In this document: in pieces, positions 7,735 to 15,996 of the stretch
How the letters are laid out: every line of letters begins with the position of its first letter
How positions within the stretch are numbered: the stretch's first letter is position 1
NCBI GenBank assembly: GCA_020060465.1
Contig: JAGVAD010000021.1
Location: 1-64,000 of the forward strand
DNA: 64,000 nt
DNA from: Anaerolineales bacterium
GTDB taxonomy: Bacteria; Chloroflexota; Anaerolineae; Anaerolineales; UBA4823
Direction of reading: 5' to 3'
Made by a program: the position numbers and the translations under genes
Notes under the pieces: generated by a model
What the model saw: the letters and a program-made list of their open reading frames with translations, nothing else
What the model was told of the DNA's origin: nothing
Databases searched by the model: none

Positions 7735-9177
7735 TTACCTGGTCGCGCGGCGGCTCTTTCGCGCCTTCGCCTCCGGTCGTCCAGTGTAAGGCGGCGCTGT
7801 GATGCCGTAGATCTGGCACAGCCGTTTATCCAGCATCCGGCTGCGCAAACGCGGGTCCATCTCGTCCAGGCTTTCCGCCGATGTGATCACCGTCGGCAGT
7901 TCGGCGTTATATCGGTAATTGAAGAGCTGGTAGAGCTTCTCTTTCACCCAGGGGGAAGTAGCCTGCGTGCCCAGATCATCCATAATCAATAGATGAGCGG
8001 TGCGCACTTTCTCAAAACGCCGGTCGAGCGAAACAGTGCTGTTCGGGCTGAAGGTGGCGCGCAGATGATCCAACAGGTCTGGCACGACGACGAACAGCGG
8101 CGGGTCGCCGTGATCCATGCGATAATTGGCAATCGCCGCCGCCAGGTGGGTCTTGCCCGTGCCATAAGGGCCTAAGATCACCAGCCAACCTTGCGGATTT
8201 TCGGCGAAGTGGCGGGCGGCGTTGAAAGCCTTTTCCAGGCTGCGAATTTCGTCTGCGTTAAGCCCTTCGGCAGCGCGCAGATCAAAGCTGGCAAAAGTGC
8301 GATTGTGCAACAGATCCAGCGATGACATCTCTGGATGCCCAAAATCCGCCGTTGGGTTGCGGTAATCTGGCGCCAGGATGCGCACCCGCGTCACCAGATC
8401 CGGGTCTTGCAGGCGAGAACGAATGCGTTCCTCGAAATCCTGATCATCCAGGTTGGTGGTGACAACCAGGGGCAGGCGGTTGATATAGCGATAATTGAGA
8501 ATCTGAAACAATTTTTCCTGCGCCCAGGGGGTGGCGTTTTGAGTGCCAAAATCATCCATCACCAGCAGCGGCGCCTGGCGGATCTGCTCAAAGCGTTCTT
8601 CGAAAGTAGCCTCTGGGTCGTTATAAGCGAAGCGTAAAGTGTCCAGCAAGTCCGGCACGGTAATAAACAGGGTGGGCACACCCAGGCTCACTGCGAAATT
8701 GGCAATCGCCGCCGCCAGATGCGTCTTGCCGCAACCGTAATCGCCTTGCAAGACCAGCCAGCCTTCCAGCCGTTGGGCGAATTGCTGCGCCTGGTTATAA
8801 GCGTGTTCAAGCGAATCGGCCTGGCGTGGCAACAACCCCACGCGGCCGCGCGGCTGGAAGTTCTCAAAGGTCAGGTGGCTCAGCTCGTCCAAATGGCTGA
8901 GAGCAAACAAACGCTGGCGCACCTGTTGATTGATCTGCCCAGCGCGACAATCGCACACTCGCACCTTGCCAAAATCTGGATGACCAAGCGGCAGGTCAAC
9001 GCGTAAATAGCCCACGCCGTGACATTTGGGGCATTGCGGGTCGCCAGGCAGGTCGTGCGGATACAACGGCGAAAGCTGCGCCTCAGTGTTCGACGAAGTC
9101 GGAGAACTCGCCTTCGACATATTTTCGGCGAGCCTCCGCAGAGTCTGGTCTATCTTGGGGCTTTTCTTTGCTTGCAT
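7735..9177 (-). CDS. Tandem double DnaI/DnaC-like helicase-loader ATPase
   Basis: A 480-residue protein with a zinc-binding N-terminus (C49, C52, C75, C77) and two complete AAA+ loader domains. The first Walker A is GDYGCGKT at 145-152 with LLVMDDFG near 204. The second is GPYGTGKT at 336-343 with LLIMDDLG near 397. Both continue as KTHLAAAIAN, so the gene carries an internal duplication. DnaI and DnaC, which load the replicative helicase DnaB, normally have one such domain. It follows dnaB and dnaD on the same strand, supporting a primosome role. The ATG at 9177 has AGAAGGA before it and overlaps dnaD by 95 bp; a later ATG at 9120 would cut the overlap to 38 bp. Confidence 0.88.
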   Translation of the reverse strand: MQAKKSPKIDQTLRRLAENMSKASSPTSSNTEAQLSPLYPHDLPGDPQCPKCHGVGYLRVDLPLGHPDFGKVRVCDCRAGQINQQVRQRLFALSHLDELSHLTFENFQPRGRVGLLPRQADSLEHAYNQAQQFAQRLEGWLVLQGDYGCGKTHLAAAIANFAVSLGVPTLFITVPDLLDTLRFAYNDPEATFEERFEQIRQAPLLVMDDFGTQNATPWAQEKLFQILNYRYINRLPLVVTTNLDDQDFEERIRSRLQDPDLVTRVRILAPDYRNPTADFGHPEMSSLDLLHNRTFASFDLRAAEGLNADEIRSLEKAFNAARHFAENPQGWLVILGPYGTGKTHLAAAIANYRMDHGDPPLFVVVPDLLDHLRATFSPNSTVSLDRRFEKVRTAHLLIMDDLGTQATSPWVKEKLYQLFNYRYNAELPTVITSAESLDEMDPRLRSRMLDKRLCQIYGITAPPYTGRPEAKARKSRRATR

Positions 9178-9799
9178 GGCGTCCTTCTCTTTGCCAACGC
9201 TCCAGGATCGCCGCGATATAACGCCAGGTGCGTTTATTGCGTTCGACTGCGATGCGCATAGCGTCGGCGATCCATTCAGCAGGATAGGTATCTTGCGCCT
9301 CGCCCAGCGTCTCCGCCAGAAGAGGCGTCAACGGGCCAATATTTTCTTCATACAGGCGGTAGATATTCGGTGTTTCAGGCAGGATAGCGGTAGATGAGGC
9401 GGGGCCGCTCAGCCGCCATTGCCCGTTTTGAATGGCGCGCACAGCAGCGCGACCTTTCGGAGAGTTGAGGAAATAAACCGGCTCAACGCCCGATCCAGCG
9501 TCCAGCTCGGTGGGCAAAATAACGCCCCGCGCAGCCGCTCGCTGCAATGCGTCATCCAGCGCAGCCCGGGCGGCGGAAGGTTCCTGCGCCAGACCAGCCA
9601 GCAACATCTCATCCTGATCCAGATCACTGCGGCGGACAAAGCGGAAAGCCCCCTCCATGTGATCCAGCCGCCACAAGATGTGCAGGATGACCTTCAATTC
9701 CGTCAACTGATCTATCTGCGGCAAAAGCTCCCGGAAGAACGTCTCTGGGATGGGCGTGAGATGGAGCTTACCTTCAGGAAAACCTTTAAATGCGGGCAT
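9083..9799 (-). CDS. dnaD: DnaD-domain primosomal protein
   Basis: A 238-residue protein with an N-terminal winged-helix-like region (FFRELLPQIDQLTELKVILHI is a typical DnaD start) and a C-terminal DnaD domain near 140-215 (YEENIGPLTPLL, then WIADAMRIAVERNKRTWRYI). DnaD-family proteins remodel origin DNA and recruit the helicase-loader complex. It sits 14 bp after dnaB and overlaps the loader gene downstream, which fits initiation of replication. The segment before the ATG at 9799 lacks a clear ribosome-binding site, suggesting coupling to dnaB. Confidence 0.85.
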   Translation of the reverse strand: MPAFKGFPEGKLHLTPIPETFFRELLPQIDQLTELKVILHILWRLDHMEGAFRFVRRSDLDQDEMLLAGLAQEPSAARAALDDALQRAAARGVILPTELDAGSGVEPVYFLNSPKGRAAVRAIQNGQWRLSGPASSTAILPETPNIYRLYEENIGPLTPLLAETLGEAQDTYPAEWIADAMRIAVERNKRTWRYIAAILERWQREGRHASKEKPQDRPDSAEARRKYVEGEFSDFVEH

Positions 9800-9813
9800 T
9801 GCGGGTTTAAATC

Positions 9814-11196
9814 TCAGGATACTTTCGCCAGATCCACCTGATAGGTGGCGGCGTTTTCAAACTTGGCGATCTGGCTGCGGAATACTAATTCTACAGTTCC
9901 GGTCGGCCCATTGCGATGTTTGGCGACTTTAATCTGAGCAATGTTCTTTAGCAAGGTATCTTTATCGTACAATTCTGGACGGTTGATGAACATGACGATA
10001 TCGGCGTCCTGCTCCAGGCTGCCGCTTTCGCGCAGATCGGAAAGCTGCGGTTCTTTGTCGGCGCGCTGCTCGATGGCGCGCGATAGTTGCGCAGCAGCCA
10101 ACACAGGTACATTCAATTCGCGTGCGAGCACCTTCAGATTGCGGGAGATGTAAGACACTTCTTGAACGCGGTTTTCGGAGCGCGTCCCGCTGCTCATCAA
10201 TTGCAGATAGTCCACTAGGATCAGATCGAGGTTATACTCGGCGTGCAAGCGGCGACATTTGGTGCGCAATTGCAGTGGGGTCAGCGCCGGCGTGTCGTCC
10301 AGGAAGATCACTGTATCGCTCAACACTTCCACAGCGTGAGCGAACAAGGCCCATTCGTCGCCTTCCAGGCGGCCGGTGCGCAGGCGTTGAGAGTCGATGC
10401 CTGTCTCTTGGGCAATCATACGTTGAACGAGCTGTTCGCTGGACATTTCCAACGAAAAGATAGCTACATGCTTTTTATACTTTTGCGCCGCGTTTTTCGC
10501 TGCCGAGAGCATGAAAGCCGTCTTACCGCTGCCTGGGCGCCCGGCTACAATCAACAGATCCGAGGGCTGCATGCCGCTCAACAGACGATCCAGGTCGGTA
10601 AAACCGGTTGGGACGCCAAAGGCGTCTGCGCCGCGGGTGGAAAGCTGATCGACGCGATCATAATACTCGCTGAGCACCTCTTGAATTTTGCGCAGGTCGC
10701 GCGTGGTGCGCCGCTCGCTGACGCCAAACACCGTCTTTTCAGCCTCATCCATGACGGTGTCAATGGACGTTTCTTGCTGATAAGCCAGCTTGGCGATCTC
10801 ATTTGCGGCGTTCAACATGCGGCGGCGAATGGCGTTGGCTTCGACGATGCGCCCATACGCCTCGGCGTGCAGCGAAGTAGGCACATTGTTGATCAATTGG
10901 GTCAGGTAAGCCGGTCCGCCAACCTCGGCCAGATGACCTAATTGATCCAGTTCCTCGGAAACTGTGAGCAAATCAATTGGTACACGTCGTTCGTGCAGGC
11001 GAGAGAAAGCTTCCCAAATCCAGCCGTGACGATGAATGTAAAAATCTTCCGCCCGAAGGAAGCTGGCCACCTCGTAATAGGCTTCGGGATTAATCAACAC
11101 TGCGCCCAAGACGGCCTCTTCGGCCTCTCGGCTATGAGGAATAATCTGAGCCGCAGATGAAGATTCAGGTGCAGTTGCAGGAAATTGTGCGTCCAT
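9814..11196 (-). CDS. dnaB: Replicative DNA helicase DnaB
   Basis: A hexameric 5'-3' helicase of the replication fork. The N-terminal domain (AVLGAVLINPEAY) binds primase. The RecA-like C-terminal domain has Walker A GRPGSGKT, the DnaB signature FSLEMSSEQLVQRM, Walker B LILVDYLQLM and the terminal SDLRESGSLEQDAD motif. No intein is present. The start is set at the ATG at 11196 (460 residues). The same frame stays open to a TTG at 11232, but that lies inside the hairpin at 11214-11247. It forms a run with dnaD and the dnaI-like gene. Confidence 0.95.
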   Translation of the reverse strand: MDAQFPATAPESSSAAQIIPHSREAEEAVLGAVLINPEAYYEVASFLRAEDFYIHRHGWIWEAFSRLHERRVPIDLLTVSEELDQLGHLAEVGGPAYLTQLINNVPTSLHAEAYGRIVEANAIRRRMLNAANEIAKLAYQQETSIDTVMDEAEKTVFGVSERRTTRDLRKIQEVLSEYYDRVDQLSTRGADAFGVPTGFTDLDRLLSGMQPSDLLIVAGRPGSGKTAFMLSAAKNAAQKYKKHVAIFSLEMSSEQLVQRMIAQETGIDSQRLRTGRLEGDEWALFAHAVEVLSDTVIFLDDTPALTPLQLRTKCRRLHAEYNLDLILVDYLQLMSSGTRSENRVQEVSYISRNLKVLARELNVPVLAAAQLSRAIEQRADKEPQLSDLRESGSLEQDADIVMFINRPELYDKDTLLKNIAQIKVAKHRNGPTGTVELVFRSQIAKFENAATYQVDLAKVS

Positions 11197-11213
11197 TGGT
11201 AAGAGATGAAAAA

Positions 11214-11247
11214 CCGGGGAAACTGGCTGCAACGCAGCATTCCCCGG
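11214..11247 (-). terminator. Hairpin between the nuclease-family gene and dnaB
   Basis: CCGGGGAA and TTCCCCGG enclose an inner GCTGC-AAC-GCAGC, giving one long interrupted stem. There is no long T-run, so partial termination, attenuation or mRNA processing between the two genes is plausible. Confidence 0.5.
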
Positions 11248-11269
11248 CGTGCGCCAGTTTTATTCCGAA

Positions 11270-11836
11270 TTATTTATCCTTGCCTTCGTCTTCCTCGTCA
11301 TCCTCGCTCTGATCCAAATCCAACTTTTCGAGGAAATCCGAAAAGACTGAAAGACGTTCATCCCCTTCTTCGGCGGGAACCTCGGAGCGCGGGGCCTCGG
11401 CTGCTTCCACTTTATCTTGTATATCCTCCTCTGGGACAATGCCGGCGGCATCCATGACGGAGCGAGCGACAAGAATCGGCACATGAGCGCGCACAGCCAC
11501 CGCCAACGCATCGGAGGGTCGGGCGTCAATGTTCAATGTATGCCCATCTTTCTCTACGACAATGTTGCCAAAAAATGTATCATCCCGCAGCGCCACCACT
11601 TCCACGCGCAAGATTCGAGCATCGAGCTGACGAAAGATATTATTCATCAAATCATGAGTCAGAGGGCGAGCAACCTCGACCTCTTGAAGAGCAATGGTGA
11701 TCGACTCAGCCTCGTAAACGCCGATCCAGATCGGCAAATACCGATCAGCATCCTGTTCACGCAAGATGACAATGCGCTGCTGTGACATTAAGCTAACGCG
11801 GATGCTGTCGATCACAACCTCGACCATATCAGACAT
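11270..11836 (-). CDS. Bifunctional nuclease family protein (DUF151)
   Basis: A 188-residue protein of the BFN/DUF151 family, recognised from VILREQDADRYLPIWIGVYEAESI, DARPSDALAVAVRA and the surrounding fold. Plant members have RNase and DNase activity; bacterial roles are poorly defined. The C-terminal 50 residues are highly acidic (DQSEDDEEDEGKDK) and lie outside the conserved domain. The ATG at 11836 is favoured because GGAGG sits 5 nt before it; an ATG seven codons upstream has no such site. It is the first gene of the dnaB-dnaD-dnaI run, with a promoter at 11882-11910. Confidence 0.85.
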   Translation of the reverse strand: MSDMVEVVIDSIRVSLMSQQRIVILREQDADRYLPIWIGVYEAESITIALQEVEVARPLTHDLMNNIFRQLDARILRVEVVALRDDTFFGNIVVEKDGHTLNIDARPSDALAVAVRAHVPILVARSVMDAAGIVPEEDIQDKVEAAEAPRSEVPAEEGDERLSVFSDFLEKLDLDQSEDDEEDEGKDK

Positions 11837-11881
11837 GAAGGCCTCCACTGGCGGCAATAAACCGCTTGTATTACATATTGT

Positions 11882-11910
11882 ATTCTATCATGGGCTGGGC
11901 GAGATGCAAA
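11882..11910 (-). promoter_or_regulatory. Promoter of the replication operon
   Basis: Minus strand TTTGCA (11910-11905), 17-bp spacer, TAGAAT (11887-11882), about 45 bp before the DUF151 start. Confidence 0.55.
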
Positions 11911-11977
11911 CGCTTTTTATTGGTTTTTACTTTGCCGCGGATGTTAAAATGTTAAAGGATATTTTACTCCTAATTTA

Positions 11978-12006
11978 TTGCAATTATTTAAGATTGTGAT
12001 TATAAT
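11978..12006 (+). promoter_or_regulatory. Promoter of the response-regulator gene
   Basis: TTGCAA (11978-11983), 17-bp spacer, perfect TATAAT (12001-12006), leaving a 5' UTR of about 65 nt. Confidence 0.65.
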
Positions 12007-12078
12007 CATCTCCACCTCTTCGGAATTGCGACCATCGGGGGAACCAAGTAATATCCTAGATGACAGGGAAGGGAACCA

Positions 12079-12738
12079 TTGACGAAAGGTAAAATTCTAT
12101 GGATCGAGGGCAAGCGGGCGAACAGCCCGTCTTTCATCCCTGGTCTGCGAAAAAAGGGTTATATCGTCGAAACTGCGGCCACCGGCGAAGAGGCGATTCG
12201 TCTGATCCCCCGCCTCGACCCCGACTTAATGGTGGTGAACACCGCCTCGATGCGCACCTCGGGCAAACGCATTTGTCGCGCCCTGCGCGCTCGCGCGAAC
12301 CACGTTCCAATCCTGGTGATCTCGGATCCAGAACATCCCGCCCCTGAAGATGTGCAGGCTGACGTAGTGTTAACTTTGCCTTTCACAGCGCGCAAATTGC
12401 TCAATCGCATCAAACCCATGCTGCCAGCAATGGGGGGAAAGCTCCTGCACAAGGGACCAATCCGCCTGGATTTGGAACATAAGCGCGTGCGTTGTTTGGG
12501 GCGGGAGGAGACGCTCACCCCACGGTTGGCGCAACTGTTAAAATTGTTCATGGATCATCCTGGCGAAGCATTGGAGCGTGAACAGCTTTTTCGCGAAGTG
12601 TGGAAGACGGAATACACAGGCGACACGCGCACATTGGATGTGCATATCAGTTGGCTGCGACAGGCAATTGAAGAGGATCCCCGCAACCCCCAATTTCTAA
12701 AAACCATTCGCGGCGTTGGCTATCGCCTGGATGTATAA
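12079..12738 (+). CDS. Atypical OmpR-type response regulator
   Basis: A 219-residue protein with an N-terminal receiver-like domain and a C-terminal OmpR/PhoB winged helix (VWKTEYTGDTRTLDVHISWLRQAI, then FLKTIRGVGYRL). The receiver is degenerate. The phospho-acceptor Asp position reads VVNTAS with N54, and the acidic pair normally after strand 1 is replaced (ILWIEGK). It probably works without phosphorylation or by another signal. No histidine kinase is adjacent. The start is a TTG with GGGA a few bases upstream; there is no better ATG. It is transcribed divergently from the dnaB operon and towards a WecG-type glycosyltransferase. Confidence 0.85.
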   Translation: MTKGKILWIEGKRANSPSFIPGLRKKGYIVETAATGEEAIRLIPRLDPDLMVVNTASMRTSGKRICRALRARANHVPILVISDPEHPAPEDVQADVVLTLPFTARKLLNRIKPMLPAMGGKLLHKGPIRLDLEHKRVRCLGREETLTPRLAQLLKLFMDHPGEALEREQLFREVWKTEYTGDTRTLDVHISWLRQAIEEDPRNPQFLKTIRGVGYRLDV

Positions 12739-12835
12739 ATCGCTGCCCTGCGGATCAAGACGATGAACGCCAAAGGTCTGCAAACCCCGCCGATGCATCT
12801 TCGCACAATACGATTTCATGCAGACGTAACCCCGA

Positions 12836-13645
12836 ATGTATAAGACTGAGATTCTGGGAGTGCGCATTGATTCGCTGCCGCTCAGCACGCTCCTGGAAGA
12901 GATTGATCAGGCAGCCTCCAGCAACAGGCGCATGTTGATTGCGCATGTCAATATCACCGCGCTCAACCTGGCGTATAAACTCCCCTGGCTGCGCCAGTTT
13001 TATAACCAGGCGGATCGGGTTTATTGCGATGGCATGGGCGTGATGGTCGGCGCCCGCTTACTCGGCTGTTCCATCCAATACCGATACACACTGGCGGACT
13101 GGGTCTGGCCGCTGGCAGAGATGGCTGCCCGGCGCGGACATACTCTGTTTCTATTAGGCAACCCACCCGGCGCAGCGCAGCGGGCTGCCCGCCGACTGCA
13201 GGAACGCTACCCGGCTCTGTGCATCGCCGGAACGCAACACGGTTTTTTTGACAAAACACCTGGCAGCCCAGAGAGTTTGCGCATCGTAGAACACATTAAC
13301 GCCGTCAATACGGATATTCTGCTGGTCGGTTTTGGTATGCCTCTCCAGGAACAATGGCTGATGGATCACGAGCCCATTCTTAAGGCGAAGGCGACCATCA
13401 CCTGCGGCGCGCTGTTTGAATACGTGGCTGGAGACCTGCGCCGCGGGCCAAGCTGGATGACACAGAACTACATGGAATGGCTGGCGCGGATGCTCATCTC
13501 TCCTAGACGCTACGCCTGGCGATATATGAGAGATATTCCGTTGTTTTATTGGCGCATTTTGAAAGAAGCGTTCCAGCCGATTCATCACCGCCTCCCTCAT
13601 ACGAGCCAACTGGAACAGCCGCCCAAAAGTCCGCCGCGGGATTAG
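12836..13645 (+). CDS. WecG/TagA/CpsF-family glycosyltransferase
   Basis: A 269-residue member of glycosyltransferase family 26. Such enzymes add N-acetylmannosamine or its uronic acid to lipid-linked GlcNAc during teichoic-acid, enterobacterial-antigen or exopolysaccharide synthesis at the inner membrane face. Family signatures are the N-terminal NITALNLAYK, ADRVYCDGMGV, and LLVGFGMPLQEQWL with GALFEYVAGD after it. The C-terminal basic amphipathic segment (RRYAWRYMRDIPLFYW) is the usual membrane-association region. The ATG has no evident ribosome-binding site. No other surface-polysaccharide genes adjoin it, so the polymer is unknown. Confidence 0.88.
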   Translation: MYKTEILGVRIDSLPLSTLLEEIDQAASSNRRMLIAHVNITALNLAYKLPWLRQFYNQADRVYCDGMGVMVGARLLGCSIQYRYTLADWVWPLAEMAARRGHTLFLLGNPPGAAQRAARRLQERYPALCIAGTQHGFFDKTPGSPESLRIVEHINAVNTDILLVGFGMPLQEQWLMDHEPILKAKATITCGALFEYVAGDLRRGPSWMTQNYMEWLARMLISPRRYAWRYMRDIPLFYWRILKEAFQPIHHRLPHTSQLEQPPKSPPRD

Positions 13646-13650
13646 ATGGT

Positions 13651-14496
13651 ATGAAAAACATCATCTACTTTGGCGATAACCTGCCGATCTTGAAGACCTT
13701 TCCCGATGGATGGGTAGATCTGATCTACATTGACCCGCCTTTCAACACCGGTAAAAGTCAAAGACGCACCCGGATCAAGGCTCAGCAAAGCGAACACGGC
13801 GACCGCACAGGGTTCAGCGGGCGGCGGTACCAAACCGTGCGCCTGGGCACCCAGGAATATCGCGACATCTTTGACGACTACCTGGCTTTCTTAGCGCCGC
13901 GCCTGGAAGAAGCTTATCGCGTGTTGGCCCCACACGGCTCGCTCTATTTTCACATTGACTATCGCGAGGTGCATTATTGCAAGGTCTTGTTGGATCAGAT
14001 CTTTGGCCGACAGAGTTTTCTAAACGAAATTATCTGGGCTTATGATTATGGGGGACGCACGCGCAAGAAATGGCCGCCCAAGCACGACAACATTTTATGG
14101 TACGCCAAAGATCCAACCAACTACGTCTTCAATGTGGATGACATTGATCGCATCCCTTACATGGCGCCAGGCCTGGTGGGGCCGGAGAAAGCCAGACGGG
14201 GCAAGCTGCCCACCGATACCTGGTGGCATACCATTGTCGCCACCAATAGCAAAGAAAAAACCGGCTACCCCACGCAAAAACCCCTGGCGATCCTCAACCG
14301 CATTGTGCGCGCCTCGTCCAACCCTGGCGATCTGGTGCTGGACTTTTTCGCCGGAAGCGGCGCTATCGGCGCAAGTTGCCTCGAATTAGGGCGGCGATTT
14401 ATCTTGATTGACAACAACCCGCAGGCTATTGCCGTGATGCGCCAACGCTTCGGCGACGATCCCCGTATTGAGTGGATCACTGCGGGCAATGAATGA
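13651..14496 (+). CDS. Orphan DNA methyltransferase, beta class (N4-C or N6-A)
   Basis: A 281-residue AdoMet-dependent DNA methyltransferase. The catalytic motif IV DPPF (28-31, in LIYIDPPFNTG) precedes the AdoMet-binding motif I DFFAGSGAIG (about 231-240). This order defines the beta class, which includes type III Mod and CcrM-like enzymes. GYPTQKP before motif I is typical. There is no restriction or specificity gene nearby, so it is likely a solitary methyltransferase. The start at 13651 is 6 bp after the previous stop; the frame also runs upstream into wecG, but that part overlaps a solid gene. Target sequence cannot be read from the protein. Confidence 0.88.
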   Translation: MKNIIYFGDNLPILKTFPDGWVDLIYIDPPFNTGKSQRRTRIKAQQSEHGDRTGFSGRRYQTVRLGTQEYRDIFDDYLAFLAPRLEEAYRVLAPHGSLYFHIDYREVHYCKVLLDQIFGRQSFLNEIIWAYDYGGRTRKKWPPKHDNILWYAKDPTNYVFNVDDIDRIPYMAPGLVGPEKARRGKLPTDTWWHTIVATNSKEKTGYPTQKPLAILNRIVRASSNPGDLVLDFFAGSGAIGASCLELGRRFILIDNNPQAIAVMRQRFGDDPRIEWITAGNE

Positions 14497-14502
14497 AGAC
14501 AA

Positions 14503-14534
14503 ATCAGGGGCCTCTTCTCTAAGAAGCCCCTGAT
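14503..14534. terminator. Bidirectional terminator between convergent genes
   Basis: ATCAGGGGC and GCCCCTGAT form a 9-bp stem between the methyltransferase gene and the minus-strand GTPase gene. Confidence 0.6.
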
Positions 14535-14592
14535 CAAGGCGCGACGCGCCGCTTTTTACCCGACTTCGATAATCGGAGAAACTCCTTGCAAC

Positions 14593-15912
14593 TTACTTGC
14601 CAAACTTCGCCTTGAGGATATCTTCCAGCGTGGGCTGACCAATCTCCTGCAATTCGTAGCGCACCCGTTGGGTGGGCTTCTTGATCTTCACCACTCGATT
14701 CAAATCAATAGGCGTGCCGATTAACACCAGGTCGCAATCCACGGCGTTGATGGTCTGTTCCAGTTCACGCGTTTGCGTCTCGCCATAGCCCATCGCCGGC
14801 AGCACATTGCCGGTGGTAGGATATTTCTCGTAAGTGGATTTGATCGAACCTACCGCATAAGGGCGGGGGTCAATGATCTCCGCCGCGCCAAAACGTTGCG
14901 CGGCCACCCAGGCGGCCCCGTATGCCATTTCGCCATGCGTCAGCGTGGGGCCATCTTCAATGACTAACACCCGCTTGCCGCGAATGGCGTCGGGGTTATC
15001 CACGAACAGCGGCGATGCAGCTTCGATAACGACGGCCGTGGGGTTCACGCGGCGCAGATTGTCGCGCACTTTAATCACGTTTTCCGGGTTAGCTGTGTCA
15101 ACTTTGTTGATCACAAACACATCCGCCAAACGGGCGTTGGTTTCACCAGGGTGATAAGAGACCTCATGCCCAGGGCGATGCGGATCGGCCACCACGATTT
15201 GCAGATCGGAGACATAGAAGGGGAAGTCGTTGTTGCCGCCATCCCATAATACGATGTCCACTTCCTGTTCAGCCTGGCGCAGAATGCGCTCATAGTCCAC
15301 CCCAGCGTAAACAATCACGCCGTTATCCAGGTGAGGCTCGTATTCTTCTCGCTCCTCGATGGTGCATTCGTACTTATCCAGATCGCTGTAATCGGCAAAA
15401 CGTTGCACCGCTTGCTTCACCAGATCGCCATAAGGCATTGGATGACGAATGGCAGCGACTTTATAACCCATCCCGCGCAGAATCTTGGAGACACGGCGGG
15501 TGGTCTGGCTTTTGCCCGAACCAGTGCGCACGGCGCACACAGATACAACCGGCTTTGTAGATTTGATCTGCGTGGAGTGCACACCCATCAGACGAAAATC
15601 TGCGCCGGCTGCCAGCGCCTGAGAGGCTTTATGCATCACAAGCTCATGGGGCACGTCGCTATACGCGAAAACGACCTGCTCGGCTTTCAATTCATGGATC
15701 AGCTTCACCAGGTCGTTTTCGGGATAAATGGGAATACCGGCTGGATAACGCTTTCCAGCCAATTGCGCCGGATAGGTACGGCCCTCAATATCGGGGATCT
15801 GGGTGGCTGTAAACGCGACGACTTCGTAATCTGGATTATCGCGAAATGCGACATTATAGTTATGGAAGTCGCGCCCGGCAGCGCCCATAATGATTGTTCG
15901 AATAGGTGACAT
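14593..15912 (-). CDS. Cyclic 2,3-diphosphoglycerate synthetase-like P-loop protein
   Basis: A 439-residue protein whose N-terminus (IIMGAAGRDFHNYN) and central P-loop region (VRTGSGKSQTTRRVSKIL near 130-150, VLWDGGNNDFPF, VINKVDTA) match the family annotated as cyclic 2,3-DPG synthetase or GTPase. In methanogens the enzyme makes the thermoprotectant cyclic DPG; in most bacteria the true role is unproven. NKVD suggests guanine specificity. AAGGAG lies 12 nt before the ATG. It follows argS on the same strand by 84 bp and may share its transcript. Confidence 0.75.
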   Translation of the reverse strand: MSPIRTIIMGAAGRDFHNYNVAFRDNPDYEVVAFTATQIPDIEGRTYPAQLAGKRYPAGIPIYPENDLVKLIHELKAEQVVFAYSDVPHELVMHKASQALAAGADFRLMGVHSTQIKSTKPVVSVCAVRTGSGKSQTTRRVSKILRGMGYKVAAIRHPMPYGDLVKQAVQRFADYSDLDKYECTIEEREEYEPHLDNGVIVYAGVDYERILRQAEQEVDIVLWDGGNNDFPFYVSDLQIVVADPHRPGHEVSYHPGETNARLADVFVINKVDTANPENVIKVRDNLRRVNPTAVVIEAASPLFVDNPDAIRGKRVLVIEDGPTLTHGEMAYGAAWVAAQRFGAAEIIDPRPYAVGSIKSTYEKYPTTGNVLPAMGYGETQTRELEQTINAVDCDLVLIGTPIDLNRVVKIKKPTQRVRYELQEIGQPTLEDILKAKFGK

Positions 15913-15996
15913 GTATGGATGATTCTCCTTTCGGTTTTTGTGATTAAAATGTTGAAAGCGATGTCGGCTTTCCTGCTTTCTCAGTGCACCCTGTTT

